Of a DNA stretch of 64,000 nucleotides, positions 36,259 through 45,053 are shown piece by piece. The notes under the pieces were generated by a model. The model saw nothing but the letters and a program-made list of their open reading frames with translations. It was not told the DNA's origin and made no database searches. The position numbers and the translations under genes are program-made. Origin of the DNA: Capsulimonadaceae bacterium (GTDB lineage Bacteria > Armatimonadota > Armatimonadia > Armatimonadales > Capsulimonadaceae); assembly GCA_031292625.1 (NCBI GenBank), contig JARLGU010000031.1:1-64000 (forward strand). The letters are read 5' to 3'. Position 1 is the stretch's first letter, and every line of letters starts with the position of its first letter.

Positions 36259-37089
36259 ATGGCTGAAACAATCAGCAAGAACAATCTCACAAAAAACTTG
36301 ACCGTCCGCGAGCCAATCATTGTCGATGCGCAACCGGTCAACACGATGAATGTCGCCGCGCTGAACTTTTATTATGGGAAAAGCCACGCCCTGCACAACA
36401 TCTCGATGCCCGTGCCCAAACAGCGCGTCACGGCTTTGATCGGTCCGTCCGGCTGCGGCAAGAGTACATTCCTGCGGACGCTCAATCGTATGAACGACCA
36501 CATAGACGGCACTCGCGTCGAGGGCTCCGTGGAGCTTGACGGGCAGGATATCTATGCCCGCGGGGTCGATGTCGTCGAGTTGCGCAAACACGTTGGCATG
36601 GTGTTCCAGAAGCCGAATCCGTTCCCGATGTCGATCTACGATAATGTCGCCTATGGTCCGCGGATCCATGGCGTCACGAACCGCAAGGCTCTCGATGAAA
36701 TCGTCGAGCGAACACTGCGCGGCGCGGCGCTCTGGGACGAAGTTTCCGCCGACCTCAAGCGCAGCGCCTTCTCGCTGTCGGGCGGCCAGCAGCAGCGCCT
36801 TTGTATCGCCCGCGTTCTTGCGGTCGAACCGGAAGTCATCCTGATGGATGAGCCCTGTTCGGCGCTCGATCCCAACAGCACGTTCCGCATTGAGCAGCTT
36901 ATCGAAGATCTGGCCACGCGCTACACGATCGTGATCGTCACGCACAACATGCAGCAGGCCGCGCGCGTCTCGCATTATACCGGCTTCTTCCTGCGCGGCG
37001 ACTTGCGCGAGTACGGCGAAACGTCGAAGATCTTCACCAACCCCAACGATGCCGAGACCGAGGCATACGTCAGCGGCCGTTTCGGCTGA
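36259..37089 (+). CDS. pstB: Phosphate import ATP-binding protein PstB
   Basis: 276 residues. Walker [14 protein letters not shown] loop [16 protein letters not shown], signature [15 protein letters not shown], Walker [14 protein letters not shown] and switch His in [12 protein letters not shown]. It powers phosphate uptake through PstCA. GAGGAAG just before ATG 36259 is preferred over an in-frame start within pstA at 36202. The reading ends the pst operon; no phoU follows. The N-terminus has about 35 extra residues before the ABC core. Confidence 0.95.
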   Translation: MAETISKNNLTKNLTVREPIIVDAQPVNTMNVAALNFYYGKSHALHNISMPVPKQRVTALIGPSGCGKSTFLRTLNRMNDHIDGTRVEGSVELDGQDIYARGVDVVELRKHVGMVFQKPNPFPMSIYDNVAYGPRIHGVTNRKALDEIVERTLRGAALWDEVSADLKRSAFSLSGGQQQRLCIARVLAVEPEVILMDEPCSALDPNSTFRIEQLIEDLATRYTIVIVTHNMQQAARVSHYTGFFLRGDLREYGETSKIFTNPNDAETEAYVSGRFG

Positions 37090-37144
37090 TGCTTCCCGCA
37101 CATCGCAGCGGGCTCGCGAACCCGGGAATCGCGCGAGGGCGGTG

Positions 37145-37248
37145 TATAATGCAAGGAGCCAAGGGGCCATGCGCCCCGAAAGGGAGCTGGGGACGCATGC
37201 GTAGCGCGCCGCTCCCCGCGATGGGACCGCCGGAGACATCCGTCCTCG
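37145..37248 (+). promoter_or_regulatory. Promoter and foldable leader of dppBC
   Basis: TATAAT at 37145-37150, then about 95 nt of GC-rich leader that can form GGGGC-CATGC-GCCCC (37163-37177) and a longer stem GGGAGC/GCTCCC (37182-37187 with 37211-37216) around the palindrome ACGCATGCGT (37193-37202). It matches no riboswitch class I can recall. Confidence 0.4.
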
Positions 37249-38193
37249 ATGCTGCGTTTCTTTGCTAATCGCGTCGTGCATGCCTTGATCACTGTCTGGG
37301 CAATCGCGACGATAACGTTTTTCCTCGCCTACCTGGCGCCGGGCGATCCCGCGCAGCTTCGGTTTGAACATAGCAACTCGCCCGCGCTCCTCGCGTCCTG
37401 GCGGCACGAACACGGCCTCGACCTTGCTCCGCTTCCTCGCTACGTCCGATACATCGACGGCTTGCTCCACGGCGATATGGGACGTCCCTTTGCAAGCGAC
37501 GCAGCGCCGCCGGTGCTGCAGTATCTCATCCAACGCTTTCCAAACACCGCGCTCCTGGCCGCTTGCGCCATTGTCGTCGCGTTCGTCTTTGGCGTGACGA
37601 GCGGGATCGTCGCTGCGCTTAAGCACAATACGTGGATTGACCGGCTGCTGATGGCGATGGTCTTGGTCGGCGTCAGCGTTCCCAATTTCGTCCTCGGACC
37701 AATCGCAATCGCTGTCTTTGCAATGAACCTGAACTGGCTTCCCGTGGCCGGCTGGGGCGCGCCCGAATACATTGTCTTGCCCGCTCTCGTTCTTGCGTGC
37801 CGTCCCGCGGCTCTGATCGCTCGAATGACGCGCGCGTCGATGCTCGAGACGCTGCAGCAGGACTACATTCGGGCCGCTCGTGCGCGCGGGCTTCCGCCAT
37901 GGCGCATCCTGGGAATCCACGCGCTCAAGAATGCGTTCCTGCCGGTGCTTACCTCGGCGGGCGTTTCCCTTGGTTATCTGTTGGCTGGCAGCTTTGTCGT
38001 CGAAACCGTCTTCCATATCCCAGGCGTAGGCGAAGCGTCCTTCGCATCGATCGGGCAACGGGACTACTCTATGATGCAGGGAACCACCGTGTTGCTCGCA
38101 ACCATTTTCGTGACGATCAACCTAGTGATCGACCTGCTCTATGCGGCAATCGATCCACGAGTGCGCTTTGGGATGCAAGAGAGTGCGTCATGA
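37249..38193 (+). CDS. dppB: Peptide/nickel-type ABC transporter permease (DppB-like)
   Basis: 314 residues. The DppB/OppB plan: N-terminal FFANRVVHALITVWAIATIT, then LAPGDPA, GLLHGDMGRPF, six membrane segments and the coupling loop QQDYIRAARARGLPPWRILGI...NAFLPVLT, ending IDLLYAAIDPRVR. It pairs with the next gene to make the channel of a dipeptide/oligopeptide importer. No ATPases or binding protein lie alongside; the binding lipoprotein at 10.7-12.4 kb is one candidate partner. Confidence 0.9.
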   Translation: MLRFFANRVVHALITVWAIATITFFLAYLAPGDPAQLRFEHSNSPALLASWRHEHGLDLAPLPRYVRYIDGLLHGDMGRPFASDAAPPVLQYLIQRFPNTALLAACAIVVAFVFGVTSGIVAALKHNTWIDRLLMAMVLVGVSVPNFVLGPIAIAVFAMNLNWLPVAGWGAPEYIVLPALVLACRPAALIARMTRASMLETLQQDYIRAARARGLPPWRILGIHALKNAFLPVLTSAGVSLGYLLAGSFVVETVFHIPGVGEASFASIGQRDYSMMQGTTVLLATIFVTINLVIDLLYAAIDPRVRFGMQESAS

Positions 38194-38295
38194 GCGTTGC
38201 GAGCTGGCGTATGGGAAGGTAGGGAAGGAAGACTCGACGAGCGCTCGCTGTGTGATCGGCCTATCCGGCCACGGAAGCGCCTCCTGACCCGAACA

Positions 38296-39165
38296 ATGAG
38301 CACGGTAACCACGAACATCAATACAGGCGAACCATTTGATGGCGAGCACGGCGTTGCGCGGCGGCTGATGCGCAATCCGTTTGCGGCGGCGAGCATCGTC
38401 GTGCTGTTCGCTATCATTCTCTTAGCGATATTCGCGCCGGCGCGGGTAACGTACGTCCACGCAACGGCGGGGCTGTTCGAGCGCCCGTCGTCGGCACACT
38501 GGCTCGGCGCCGACGACTCCGGATACGACATCCTGAGCCGAATTGCGGTCGGTGCGCGGGTGTCGCTGGGGATTGCGGTTAGCGCGGAGATCGCAATCGT
38601 GGTGTTCGGCTGTTTTGTCGGTTTGATTGCGGGCTACTTTGGCGGCATGGTCGACACGGTGCTGATGCGCATCACGGACATGATGTTCGCGTTTCCGGAC
38701 ATTCTGCTGGCCATTCTGGTTGCGGTGATTCTGCGCGGCGGCCTCGCGAATATCTTCGTCGCTCTCGCCGTCACCGGATGGCCGGGAATTGCACGGTTGG
38801 TGCGTGCGCAGACGATGTCGTTGCGACGGCGCGAGTTCATCGATGCCGCGCGCGCCTTGGGCGTCCCGAACGGCCAGATCATTTTGCGCCACATTTTGCC
38901 GAACGTGCAGTCGACCGTGGTGGTGGCGTCAACCGTGGACATCGCGGGGCTTGTCGTAGCCGAGTCGACACTTTCGTTCCTGGGAATCGGGGTGCAGCCG
39001 CCGCTCGTTTCATGGGGCTCTCTAATCGCCGGGTCGTTGCAGTATATGGACATCCACCCGGAACTTCTGTACTACCCCGCCCTCTTCCTGATGCTGACAG
39101 TCCTTTCGATCAATTTCCTCGGCGACGCTCTGCGCGACGCTCTTGATCCCCGGCGGGCGACGTAA
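38296..39165 (+). CDS. dppC: Peptide/nickel-type ABC transporter permease (DppC-like)
   Basis: 289 residues. The DppC plan: a cytoplasmic N-terminus, RLMRNPFAAASIVVLFAIILL, HWLGADDSGYDILSRIAVGARVS, the loop RREFIDAARALGVPNGQIILRHILPN and ESTLSFLGIGVQPPLVSWGSL, ending DALDPRR. ATG 38296 was chosen as the first ATG in this frame; no strong ribosome site is visible. A short frame (38190-38222) starting on the dppB stop as ATGA ends after ten codons. It may couple translation, or mark a changed 5' end. Confidence 0.85.
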   Translation: MSTVTTNINTGEPFDGEHGVARRLMRNPFAAASIVVLFAIILLAIFAPARVTYVHATAGLFERPSSAHWLGADDSGYDILSRIAVGARVSLGIAVSAEIAIVVFGCFVGLIAGYFGGMVDTVLMRITDMMFAFPDILLAILVAVILRGGLANIFVALAVTGWPGIARLVRAQTMSLRRREFIDAARALGVPNGQIILRHILPNVQSTVVVASTVDIAGLVVAESTLSFLGIGVQPPLVSWGSLIAGSLQYMDIHPELLYYPALFLMLTVLSINFLGDALRDALDPRRAT

Positions 39166-39345
39166 ACGCAATTCAGGCGCTTGCACTCCGCTGGATACAT
39201 TCCCTCGTTCGCTCCCTTACGCCGCGTGTCGCGCGGTAGGCTTCTCGTCGTCCGTTTACAAAGTCCAGAGGAACGCTGGCGGCCAGCCGGCCTGAGACTG
39301 CCGAAGCGGCGTGCGCTTTTAGAGTGGGTGTAATAGAGCGGCGTT

Positions 39346-39670
39346 GCGAGAAAGATACAGGACGGCTCGTGCCGCCGGGGCAATTTTTTGCCCGCGCCTC
39401 GTTCACGGCGTTGATCGACAAGGGGGCGTCAACACGCGTACGGCCTTTTGCCGCCAGCGTCCGCCGGTCACGGACCGGTCTCGCCCGCGCCTCGTTCACG
39501 GCGGAGAGCTCCGATGCCTCGTCAACACGCGTACAGCCTTTTGCCGCCCGGGGCCGATCGCAGCGCACATCGTGAAACAGTGAAAGCGCTGTGACGGCCC
39601 TCTATCAAAAACGGTCCCGGCGGCCGGAAAGCCGTCTTACAAGACCTTCCGATTTCTTGCGCACGCCCTT
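39346..39670 (+). repeat. Interspersed structured repeat, copy C (two-unit form)
   Basis: 325 bp, colinear with copy B including both internal units (starts 39390 and 39483, again 93 bp apart). The opening inverted repeat is decayed here (AAAGATA versus AATTTTT), while the CGGC-TCGT-GCCG hairpin and the 3' block TTACAAGACCTTCCGA are kept. It fills the gap between dppC and the end of ruvX. The stretch 39166-39345 holds no gene; 39255-39320 resembles part of the 26.8-kb element. Confidence 0.88.
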
Positions 39671-39681
39671 GCTGTAGGCTA

Positions 39682-40125
39682 TTAGCCAGGCGCTTCGCGT
39701 CGCGCGTTCGTGGCGCGGCGATGGTCGAGATAGGATTCGAGAAGCAGCTTGGCCGCCCACTGGTCCAGCACGAGGCGCCGTTTTTGGCGCGAGTAGTTCA
39801 TGCCTATCAGAATGTCGTTTGCCTCGACGCTGGTCATGCTCTCGTCCCAGTAGACCAGAGGCACGCCGATTACTTTGGCGAGCGCATCCCCGAAGCCCCG
39901 CGTGTACTTGGCCTGCGGCCCTTCGCCGCCATCGATCGACGTAGGCAATCCCACCAGAATCGTGTCGGCCTCCTGTTCCGCGGCAATCACTTGAATCGCG
40001 GCGAGGTCGCGTTTGAGGGCGCCAACGCGTGTATAGGTCATCAGCGGATACGCCCCCATTTCCAAATCGTCGCTTATCGCAACGCCAATTCGCACCGTTC
40101 CCACATCGAGGGCCAAGATCTTCAT
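39682..40125 (-). CDS. ruvX: Putative pre-16S rRNA nuclease / Holliday junction resolvase (YqgF/RuvX)
   Basis: 147 residues, RNase H-like fold. MKILALDVGTVRIGVAISDD carries the first catalytic Asp, ILVGLPTSIDGGEG the central strand and VYWDESMTSVEAND the second acidic site, with a final Asp in VLDQWAA. In Escherichia coli YqgF matures the 5' end of 16S rRNA; a recombination role has also been proposed. AGGAA 7 nt before the ATG. It is divergent from the GH99-like gene. Confidence 0.92.
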   Translation of the reverse strand: MKILALDVGTVRIGVAISDDLEMGAYPLMTYTRVGALKRDLAAIQVIAAEQEADTILVGLPTSIDGGEGPQAKYTRGFGDALAKVIGVPLVYWDESMTSVEANDILIGMNYSRQKRRLVLDQWAAKLLLESYLDHRRATNARREAPG

Positions 40126-40225
40126 TCACCGTTTCCTGTCTTCGATTATTATGACCGGACCATTTGCAAATGCGTGAAGGGTTTTGCTGCGACGCCGGCT
40201 AATACGATCGGCGGAGGACGACACT

Positions 40226-41368
40226 ATGTCCGATTTGCGCACCATTCAACCGGCGTCCCAGTTTGATATCGCGGCTTATTTTTGGCCCGCCTATCACGAC
40301 GAACCCCGGTGGCGTCCGTTTTTCACGGGAACGAAGGGAGAGTGGGCGATCATTGAAGACGCTGTCGCCAAGTTTCCAGGACATTACCAGCCCCGTATAC
40401 CGCTCTGGGGCTTCGAGAGCGACTCCGACCCGCGCGCAATGGAGCGCAAAATCGACGCGGCTGCCAGCCATGGCGTAAACGTGTTCATCTTCGATTGGTA
40501 TTGGTACGATAATGCGCCGTTTCTCGAAGATTCGATCAATGAAGGCTACTTAAAGGCCGCCAACAACGACCGGGTCAAGTTCTTTATCATGTGGGCGAAC
40601 CACGATGCCGGGACCGCCTGGGACGTTCGCCGCTCGCACGATCCCAGGGTGATCTGGCCGGGCGCGGTCGACCGCCCCGTCTTCGACACGATCGCGCGCC
40701 GGCTTACCGATCGCTATTTGGGCCATCCGTCGTACTACAAGATCGACGGTTGCCCGGTCGTGTCCATTTACGACCTGAACACGCTCGTCGCCGGTCTCGG
40801 CGGAGTGGACGCCGCCCGCGCGGCGCTGGATTCGTTTCGCTCCCTGGCCGTTCGCGCGGGCTTTCCCGATCTCCACCTGCAGGCGATCCAGTGGTCCAGC
40901 ATCCCGTTCTTCCTGAAGGATGTGACCGGCGACAGCCCGCCGACCCAAGACGATGTCATCGAAAAGCTGGGCTTCGACAGCGTCACCAGCTACCAGTGGA
41001 TCCATACGGCCGGAGCTGACCGAACGTACGAGGCGTGGGGCAATGAGGTGATGGCGCAGTGGGACGATTGGCGAACCAGGCGGTTCAAAATCCCGTACTT
41101 TCCTCACGTATCCGTCGGCTGGGACAGCAATCCGCGCACGGTCGCTCCGCGTCCCATCGTTACCGACGGTTCGCCCGCGCTTTTCGAGGGCTTCCTGCGC
41201 AGAACTCGCGACTATGTGCTTCGGAACAACTTGTCGCCCCGGTTGATTACGATCAACTCGTGGAACGAATGGTCCGAAGGCAGCTACATCGAACCCGATG
41301 AGCGCTTTGGAATGGGCTACCTGGAGGCGGTGAAGTCGGTGTTCTTGGATGAGCCCGGAGTTCGATAG
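40226..41368 (+). CDS. GH99-like / WbsX-type glycosyl hydrolase
   Basis: 380 residues. AAYFWPAYHDEPRW near the start, GVNVFIFDWYWYDN, VKFFIMWANHDAG, ITINSWNEWSEGSYIEPDERFG and GYLEAVK near the end are the hallmarks of the WbsX/GH99-like group. These proteins degrade or modify complex polysaccharides; the bond attacked is unknown. No signal peptide. GGAGGA lies before ATG 40226. The GH32-like gene follows 92 bp later on the same strand, so the two probably act on one substrate. Confidence 0.85.
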   Translation: MSDLRTIQPASQFDIAAYFWPAYHDEPRWRPFFTGTKGEWAIIEDAVAKFPGHYQPRIPLWGFESDSDPRAMERKIDAAASHGVNVFIFDWYWYDNAPFLEDSINEGYLKAANNDRVKFFIMWANHDAGTAWDVRRSHDPRVIWPGAVDRPVFDTIARRLTDRYLGHPSYYKIDGCPVVSIYDLNTLVAGLGGVDAARAALDSFRSLAVRAGFPDLHLQAIQWSSIPFFLKDVTGDSPPTQDDVIEKLGFDSVTSYQWIHTAGADRTYEAWGNEVMAQWDDWRTRRFKIPYFPHVSVGWDSNPRTVAPRPIVTDGSPALFEGFLRRTRDYVLRNNLSPRLITINSWNEWSEGSYIEPDERFGMGYLEAVKSVFLDEPGVR

Positions 41369-41460
41369 GCAAGGCGCTGTACGGTGCGGGATTTCGCATT
41401 TGGTCAAGCGGAACCTTGCCAAAGCGGAGAGCGCGTCCGATTTTTCAAGGGCATCACATC

Positions 41461-42864
41461 ATGAGCCTCTTCTTTCGGCCCGCAAACAGCGTGGCGGCGG
41501 ATTTTATCCCGTTCGCGCACGATGGCAAGTACCACCTCTTCTACCTCAGGGATTGGCGAGGTCATCCGGAACACGATAACGGCATTCCGTGGCATCATCT
41601 TGTTACTCAAGACTTCGTGACATTTGACGACCTTGGCGAGGCGCTGCCGAACGGCGGCGAAGACTCGCGCGACTGGTATGTGTTCACGGGGTCGGTCATC
41701 GAGGCGAAGGGGCAGTTTCACATCTTCTACACCGGGCACAACAGCCACATTGAGCCGCCGGAAGTCATCCTGCACGCGACCAGCGCGGACTTGCGAACAT
41801 GGAAGAAGGATGCTGGATTTGCGATTGCGCCGATGGACGGATACGATCCGAGCGATTGGCGCGATCCATTTGTCTACCGAGACGAGCAAACTGGCCGCTA
41901 CACGGCGCTGCTGGCGGCGCGCAGACCGGATGGACCTGCTCGCTATCGGGGAGTCACCGCGCGCATCGAAAGCGCGGACCTGACTTCATGGACACTCCAG
42001 GAGCCGTTGTGGGCGCCGGATCTGTACATCACTCACGAATGCCCGGACCTGTTCCGGATCGGCGAGTGGTGGTACCTGATTTACTCAACCTACAGCGAAT
42101 CGAATTCGACTCACTACCGCATGAGCCGAAACATTGACGGTCCGTGGCTTTTCCCAAACTCGCCGGATGGCGGCGACACGTTCGACGGCCGGCCGTACTA
42201 CGCCGCGAAAAGCGCTGAGGCGGGCGGCCGCCGGCATTTGTTCGGCTGGTTGGCGACGCGCGAGGGCGAAACCGATTCGGGCGGTTGGCAGTGGGGCGGT
42301 AACCTGGTCGTCCATGAGATCGTCCAGCAACCGGATGGAGTTCTTTCCGTGCGATGCCCGGAATCGATCGTTAAAGCGTTCAACACAGTTCAGCCGCTCG
42401 AGGCCAAAAGCGTGCTTGGCGATTGGGTCGTCGACGGCAATACGGCTCGGGCCGAGGGGGAAAACCTGAGCGTATTGCTTATGGGCGGTTTACCGGATGA
42501 GGCGATGATCGAGGCGACCGCTACGCTTGCGCCGGGAACGCAATCCGCAGGTTTGGCGCTGCGAGCTGACGAAGCTTTGGACGCATTTTACTGTCTGCGC
42601 ATCGAGCCGGCGAGGCAACGAGTCGTATTCGACCGGTGGCCTCGTCCAGCGGATCAGCCATTTAGCGTCAAACGTCCCGTGCGCCTGCCTGCCGGAGAAC
42701 CGGTTCATCTGCGCGCGCTGGTCGACGGGACGTGCATGGTTTGCACCGTGAACGACCGTGTCGCTCTCTCGTGTCGCATGTACGACACGCATGGCCCAGC
42801 CTGGGGCACATTCGTTTCCGAAGGAAAAGGGAATTTTACGGGTCTGAGCGTCCGAACTCGCTAG
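41461..42864 (+). CDS. GH32-like beta-fructosidase-family protein
   Basis: 467 residues: an N-terminal five-bladed propeller (1-310) and a C-terminal beta sandwich (about 320-467). The propeller keeps DWRDPFVYRDEQTGRY (transition-state Asp) and HECPDLFRIGEWWYL (acid/base Glu in the EC motif). The canonical WMNDPNG nucleophile motif is replaced by VAADFIPFAHDGKYHLFY, in which the Asp of AADF may serve. It would hydrolyse fructose-containing or related sugars; the altered first motif makes specificity uncertain. AAGGG lies 9 nt before ATG 41461. Confidence 0.8.
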   Translation: MSLFFRPANSVAADFIPFAHDGKYHLFYLRDWRGHPEHDNGIPWHHLVTQDFVTFDDLGEALPNGGEDSRDWYVFTGSVIEAKGQFHIFYTGHNSHIEPPEVILHATSADLRTWKKDAGFAIAPMDGYDPSDWRDPFVYRDEQTGRYTALLAARRPDGPARYRGVTARIESADLTSWTLQEPLWAPDLYITHECPDLFRIGEWWYLIYSTYSESNSTHYRMSRNIDGPWLFPNSPDGGDTFDGRPYYAAKSAEAGGRRHLFGWLATREGETDSGGWQWGGNLVVHEIVQQPDGVLSVRCPESIVKAFNTVQPLEAKSVLGDWVVDGNTARAEGENLSVLLMGGLPDEAMIEATATLAPGTQSAGLALRADEALDAFYCLRIEPARQRVVFDRWPRPADQPFSVKRPVRLPAGEPVHLRALVDGTCMVCTVNDRVALSCRMYDTHGPAWGTFVSEGKGNFTGLSVRTR

Positions 42865-42876
42865 AGCACTGGACGT

Positions 42877-43260
42877 CTATTCGGTGATGTCGAGGATCTG
42901 GCCAAACCGAAGGTGATGGCCATCGAGGTCCTGAACCTCGAACTCGCGCGTGCCCCAGTGGCGATCGGCTACGGGATCGGTGAACGTCACGCCCTTCTCT
43001 TCGAGTTCCCGGCGCGAACCGTCAACATCGTTCACCCATATGTAGCCTGCCCACGAGCTCAGGCGCGGCCTGTGAAAGGTATCCGTCCGCTGAAACATGA
43101 TCGATACCCGGTTTCGGCTCACGAGAGCAAATCCGTTATCAACCATATCCACCTGGAAGCCCAGAACATCCTTGTAAAAATCAACCGACCGATCAAGGTC
43201 TTCGACCGCTAGGTACGAGGCCACGCCGGCCTGGCGCGTTTCGAGTCTCTCCGTTGCCAT
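42877..43260 (-). CDS. VOC (glyoxalase/bleomycin-resistance fold) protein
   Basis: 127 residues, one VOC module pair. GVASYLAVEDLDRSVDFYKDVLGF opens the first half and WAGYIWVNDVDGSRRELEEKG the second; DLDGHHLRFGQ ends it. Metal ligands of the fold appear only in part, so the activity (dioxygenase, lyase or binding protein) cannot be named. ATG 43260 is chosen; a GTG at 43266 is possible. It converges on the GH32-like gene (12 bp apart). Confidence 0.82.
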   Translation of the reverse strand: MATERLETRQAGVASYLAVEDLDRSVDFYKDVLGFQVDMVDNGFALVSRNRVSIMFQRTDTFHRPRLSSWAGYIWVNDVDGSRRELEEKGVTFTDPVADRHWGTREFEVQDLDGHHLRFGQILDITE

Positions 43261-43342
43261 CCTCACCCCGCTGAGTTATTCGCATCGCCGCGAATCTTGA
43301 TGCGTTTTCCAGCATCTTGCGTAATTATGCCACTCTCGCATT

Positions 43343-43369
43343 AAAAAGTCCAGCAGGATTCGCCCTGCC
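43343..43369 (-). terminator. Terminator of the priA-DUF2252 transcript
   Basis: On the minus strand a GCAGG/CCTGC stem (43368-43364 with 43357-43353) and a short linker precede TTTTT (43347-43343), about 75 bp after the DUF2252 stop. The rest of 43261-43445 is AT-rich with nothing else recognised. Confidence 0.5.
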
Positions 43370-43445
43370 GCGCACATTTTATATTAAATTTATATCGACA
43401 CAAAGCAAGCAGGCCAAATGGCAGCAAAAGTTAAGTTGCCGGGCT

Positions 43446-44522
43446 CTAGCTTTTCCACTCCCGCCAGTCGTTCCGCACGTCGGCCGCCATGGCTTGAGCC
43501 GCCTGATCCAGCCAACCTTTCTTTCGTCTTGCCAGGTCTTTAAGGATCGGAGCAGGGTCTCCGAGATGGACATTGGCAGTCTCCCATCCCATTGCGTGAA
43601 GCAGCTTTGCCTCATCCTTCCCGGCTCCTAAAGCAGTCAGCTCGATTCGCGAGCAGTCAGGGGCCAGCCGGCGCAAAAGCCATTTACAGTGAAGCGTGAC
43701 GAACGGATCGACGCACCGGACCGTGCGACGCAACATCGCCTCGTAGAAAATCTCGATCGGTCCCTTTCCATCGGATGCCCAGACGGCGGCGCTTGGAACC
43801 AGAGCCTTGACCTCCCGCGCGAGCCGGCCGCCTTCGTAATCGACCACCGCAACGTAACGGGGATGGCCCAGGCTGCCGACGCCGGCGACGCGGCGCATAA
43901 AGCGGATGGCGTACTGGTCGCCGTACATGTGACTGAGTGCGCCCTCGACGGCGACCTGAGCGCTAACTGGAACGGTCGAAGCCTCGACAACGGTCAACTC
44001 GTCCATTTTTCGCCAGAAGGTTACCGGGTCCTTCAGGCAGGCGCGGGCGATGTCGCGGAGCCAGAGATGGTCTTCGGCCAGCACGAACGGCTTTCCACGC
44101 GCTTCGAGGCCTTCCTGGTAACCCGCGAGGATTGCGTCGCTGGCGCTGACGTTGTCCAAACCGATGTGCTTCTCAGCCGATGCGAGGTAGGCGCTTGTGG
44201 CGAGCCGCGTCAAGTCCAAGGTGTAGGGCAGATACGCCGCTTCGTCGAAGTCGTTGATCCCCCAAACCAATCGGCCCTCCCGATCGCGCCATGTGCCAAA
44301 GTTCTCAATGTGCAGGTCGCCGACCGCTAACACCACCGGGGCGCCGGTGAGGTTCTCGCAAACTTTGGACCAGCGTTGGACCCATCTGTAGAACGTGCCT
44401 CTGAGGAACGGAAAGGCCCCCTCGGCCATCTCTTTGTGCTTTAGCTCGAGATCTTCGTCTACGAGAGCGGTATGCAGCCGGAGCCAATCTTCGTAAAGCT
44501 GAGTCGCCTTATGAATGTTCAT
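43446..44522 (-). CDS. DUF2252 family protein
   Basis: 358 residues. FPFLRGTFYRWVQ, VLAVGDLHIENFGTW and VWGINDFDEAAYLPYTLDLTRLA are the DUF2252 signatures; the HxxNF and DFD pairs resemble aminoglycoside-kinase-like catalytic and metal loops. A phosphotransferase-like activity is a reasonable guess, but no member's substrate is known to me. Cytoplasmic. AGGAGG precedes the ATG by 12 nt. It follows the small membrane protein gene and priA on the same strand. Confidence 0.88.
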   Translation of the reverse strand: MNIHKATQLYEDWLRLHTALVDEDLELKHKEMAEGAFPFLRGTFYRWVQRWSKVCENLTGAPVVLAVGDLHIENFGTWRDREGRLVWGINDFDEAAYLPYTLDLTRLATSAYLASAEKHIGLDNVSASDAILAGYQEGLEARGKPFVLAEDHLWLRDIARACLKDPVTFWRKMDELTVVEASTVPVSAQVAVEGALSHMYGDQYAIRFMRRVAGVGSLGHPRYVAVVDYEGGRLAREVKALVPSAAVWASDGKGPIEIFYEAMLRRTVRCVDPFVTLHCKWLLRRLAPDCSRIELTALGAGKDEAKLLHAMGWETANVHLGDPAPILKDLARRKKGWLDQAAQAMAADVRNDWREWKS

Positions 44523-44571
44523 CGTTCGTGACCGCCTCCTCTTTCAAGGCCTGGACATTCGCGCTGCCCGC

Positions 44572-45027
44572 TCAATGAATGTTGGACAGCAGCGTAAAGA
44601 ACGTATTTCCGAGCAGCAGTTCGTTGACGAACGAGAGAGCGGACGCGGCGATCGCCAGGCCGCGCAGCGCCGTACCTTCTTGCGGGCGCGTCACGACCAG
44701 CGCGTAGGCGGCAAATATGATCACCGGCACATCCGCGATCATCAACCATGCGACCGATCGAAGCGAATCGCCCGGTGGAATGAGTTGAAAATGGTGGCCG
44801 GTCCGGTACATTCCGAGCGTCGTTCGCAACAGGCACGCGAGAAACATTCCGCACGAGACTACGATTGCCGTAACCGCCGTGCCGACTTCCGCGCCGGTGG
44901 CCGGGCGCCGTTCGGGGATCTCATCGTCCTCGTCCTCAGGTTGGTCGTATGCTTCGTCTGACGGAAGCTCCACATCGTCGTATGCTTCGGCCAGTTCATC
45001 TTCGTACTTGTCGCGCTTCTTTTTCAC
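44572..45027 (-). CDS. Small membrane protein with acidic cytoplasmic head
   Basis: 151 residues from a GTG at 45027, which has GGGAGG 5 nt upstream. The first 50 residues are highly charged and acidic (YEDELAEAYDDVELPSDEAY, PEDEDDEIPERR). Three hydrophobic segments follow (about 55-78, 95-117, 125-148). Not recognised. It sits between priA (26 bp upstream) and DUF2252 (49 bp downstream) and is likely co-transcribed. Confidence 0.7.
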   Translation of the reverse strand: MKKKRDKYEDELAEAYDDVELPSDEAYDQPEDEDDEIPERRPATGAEVGTAVTAIVVSCGMFLACLLRTTLGMYRTGHHFQLIPPGDSLRSVAWLMIADVPVIIFAAYALVVTRPQEGTALRGLAIAASALSFVNELLLGNTFFTLLSNIH

Positions 45028-45053
45028 GCATGCCTCCCGCCGTCGGATTTCAG

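Noticed and set aside
39255-39320. Possible third repeat family shared with 26780-26840 and 43340-43370
   Set aside because: The similarity is limited to about 20 bp around AAAGT-CAG-GGAACGCTG; too short to call without a search.
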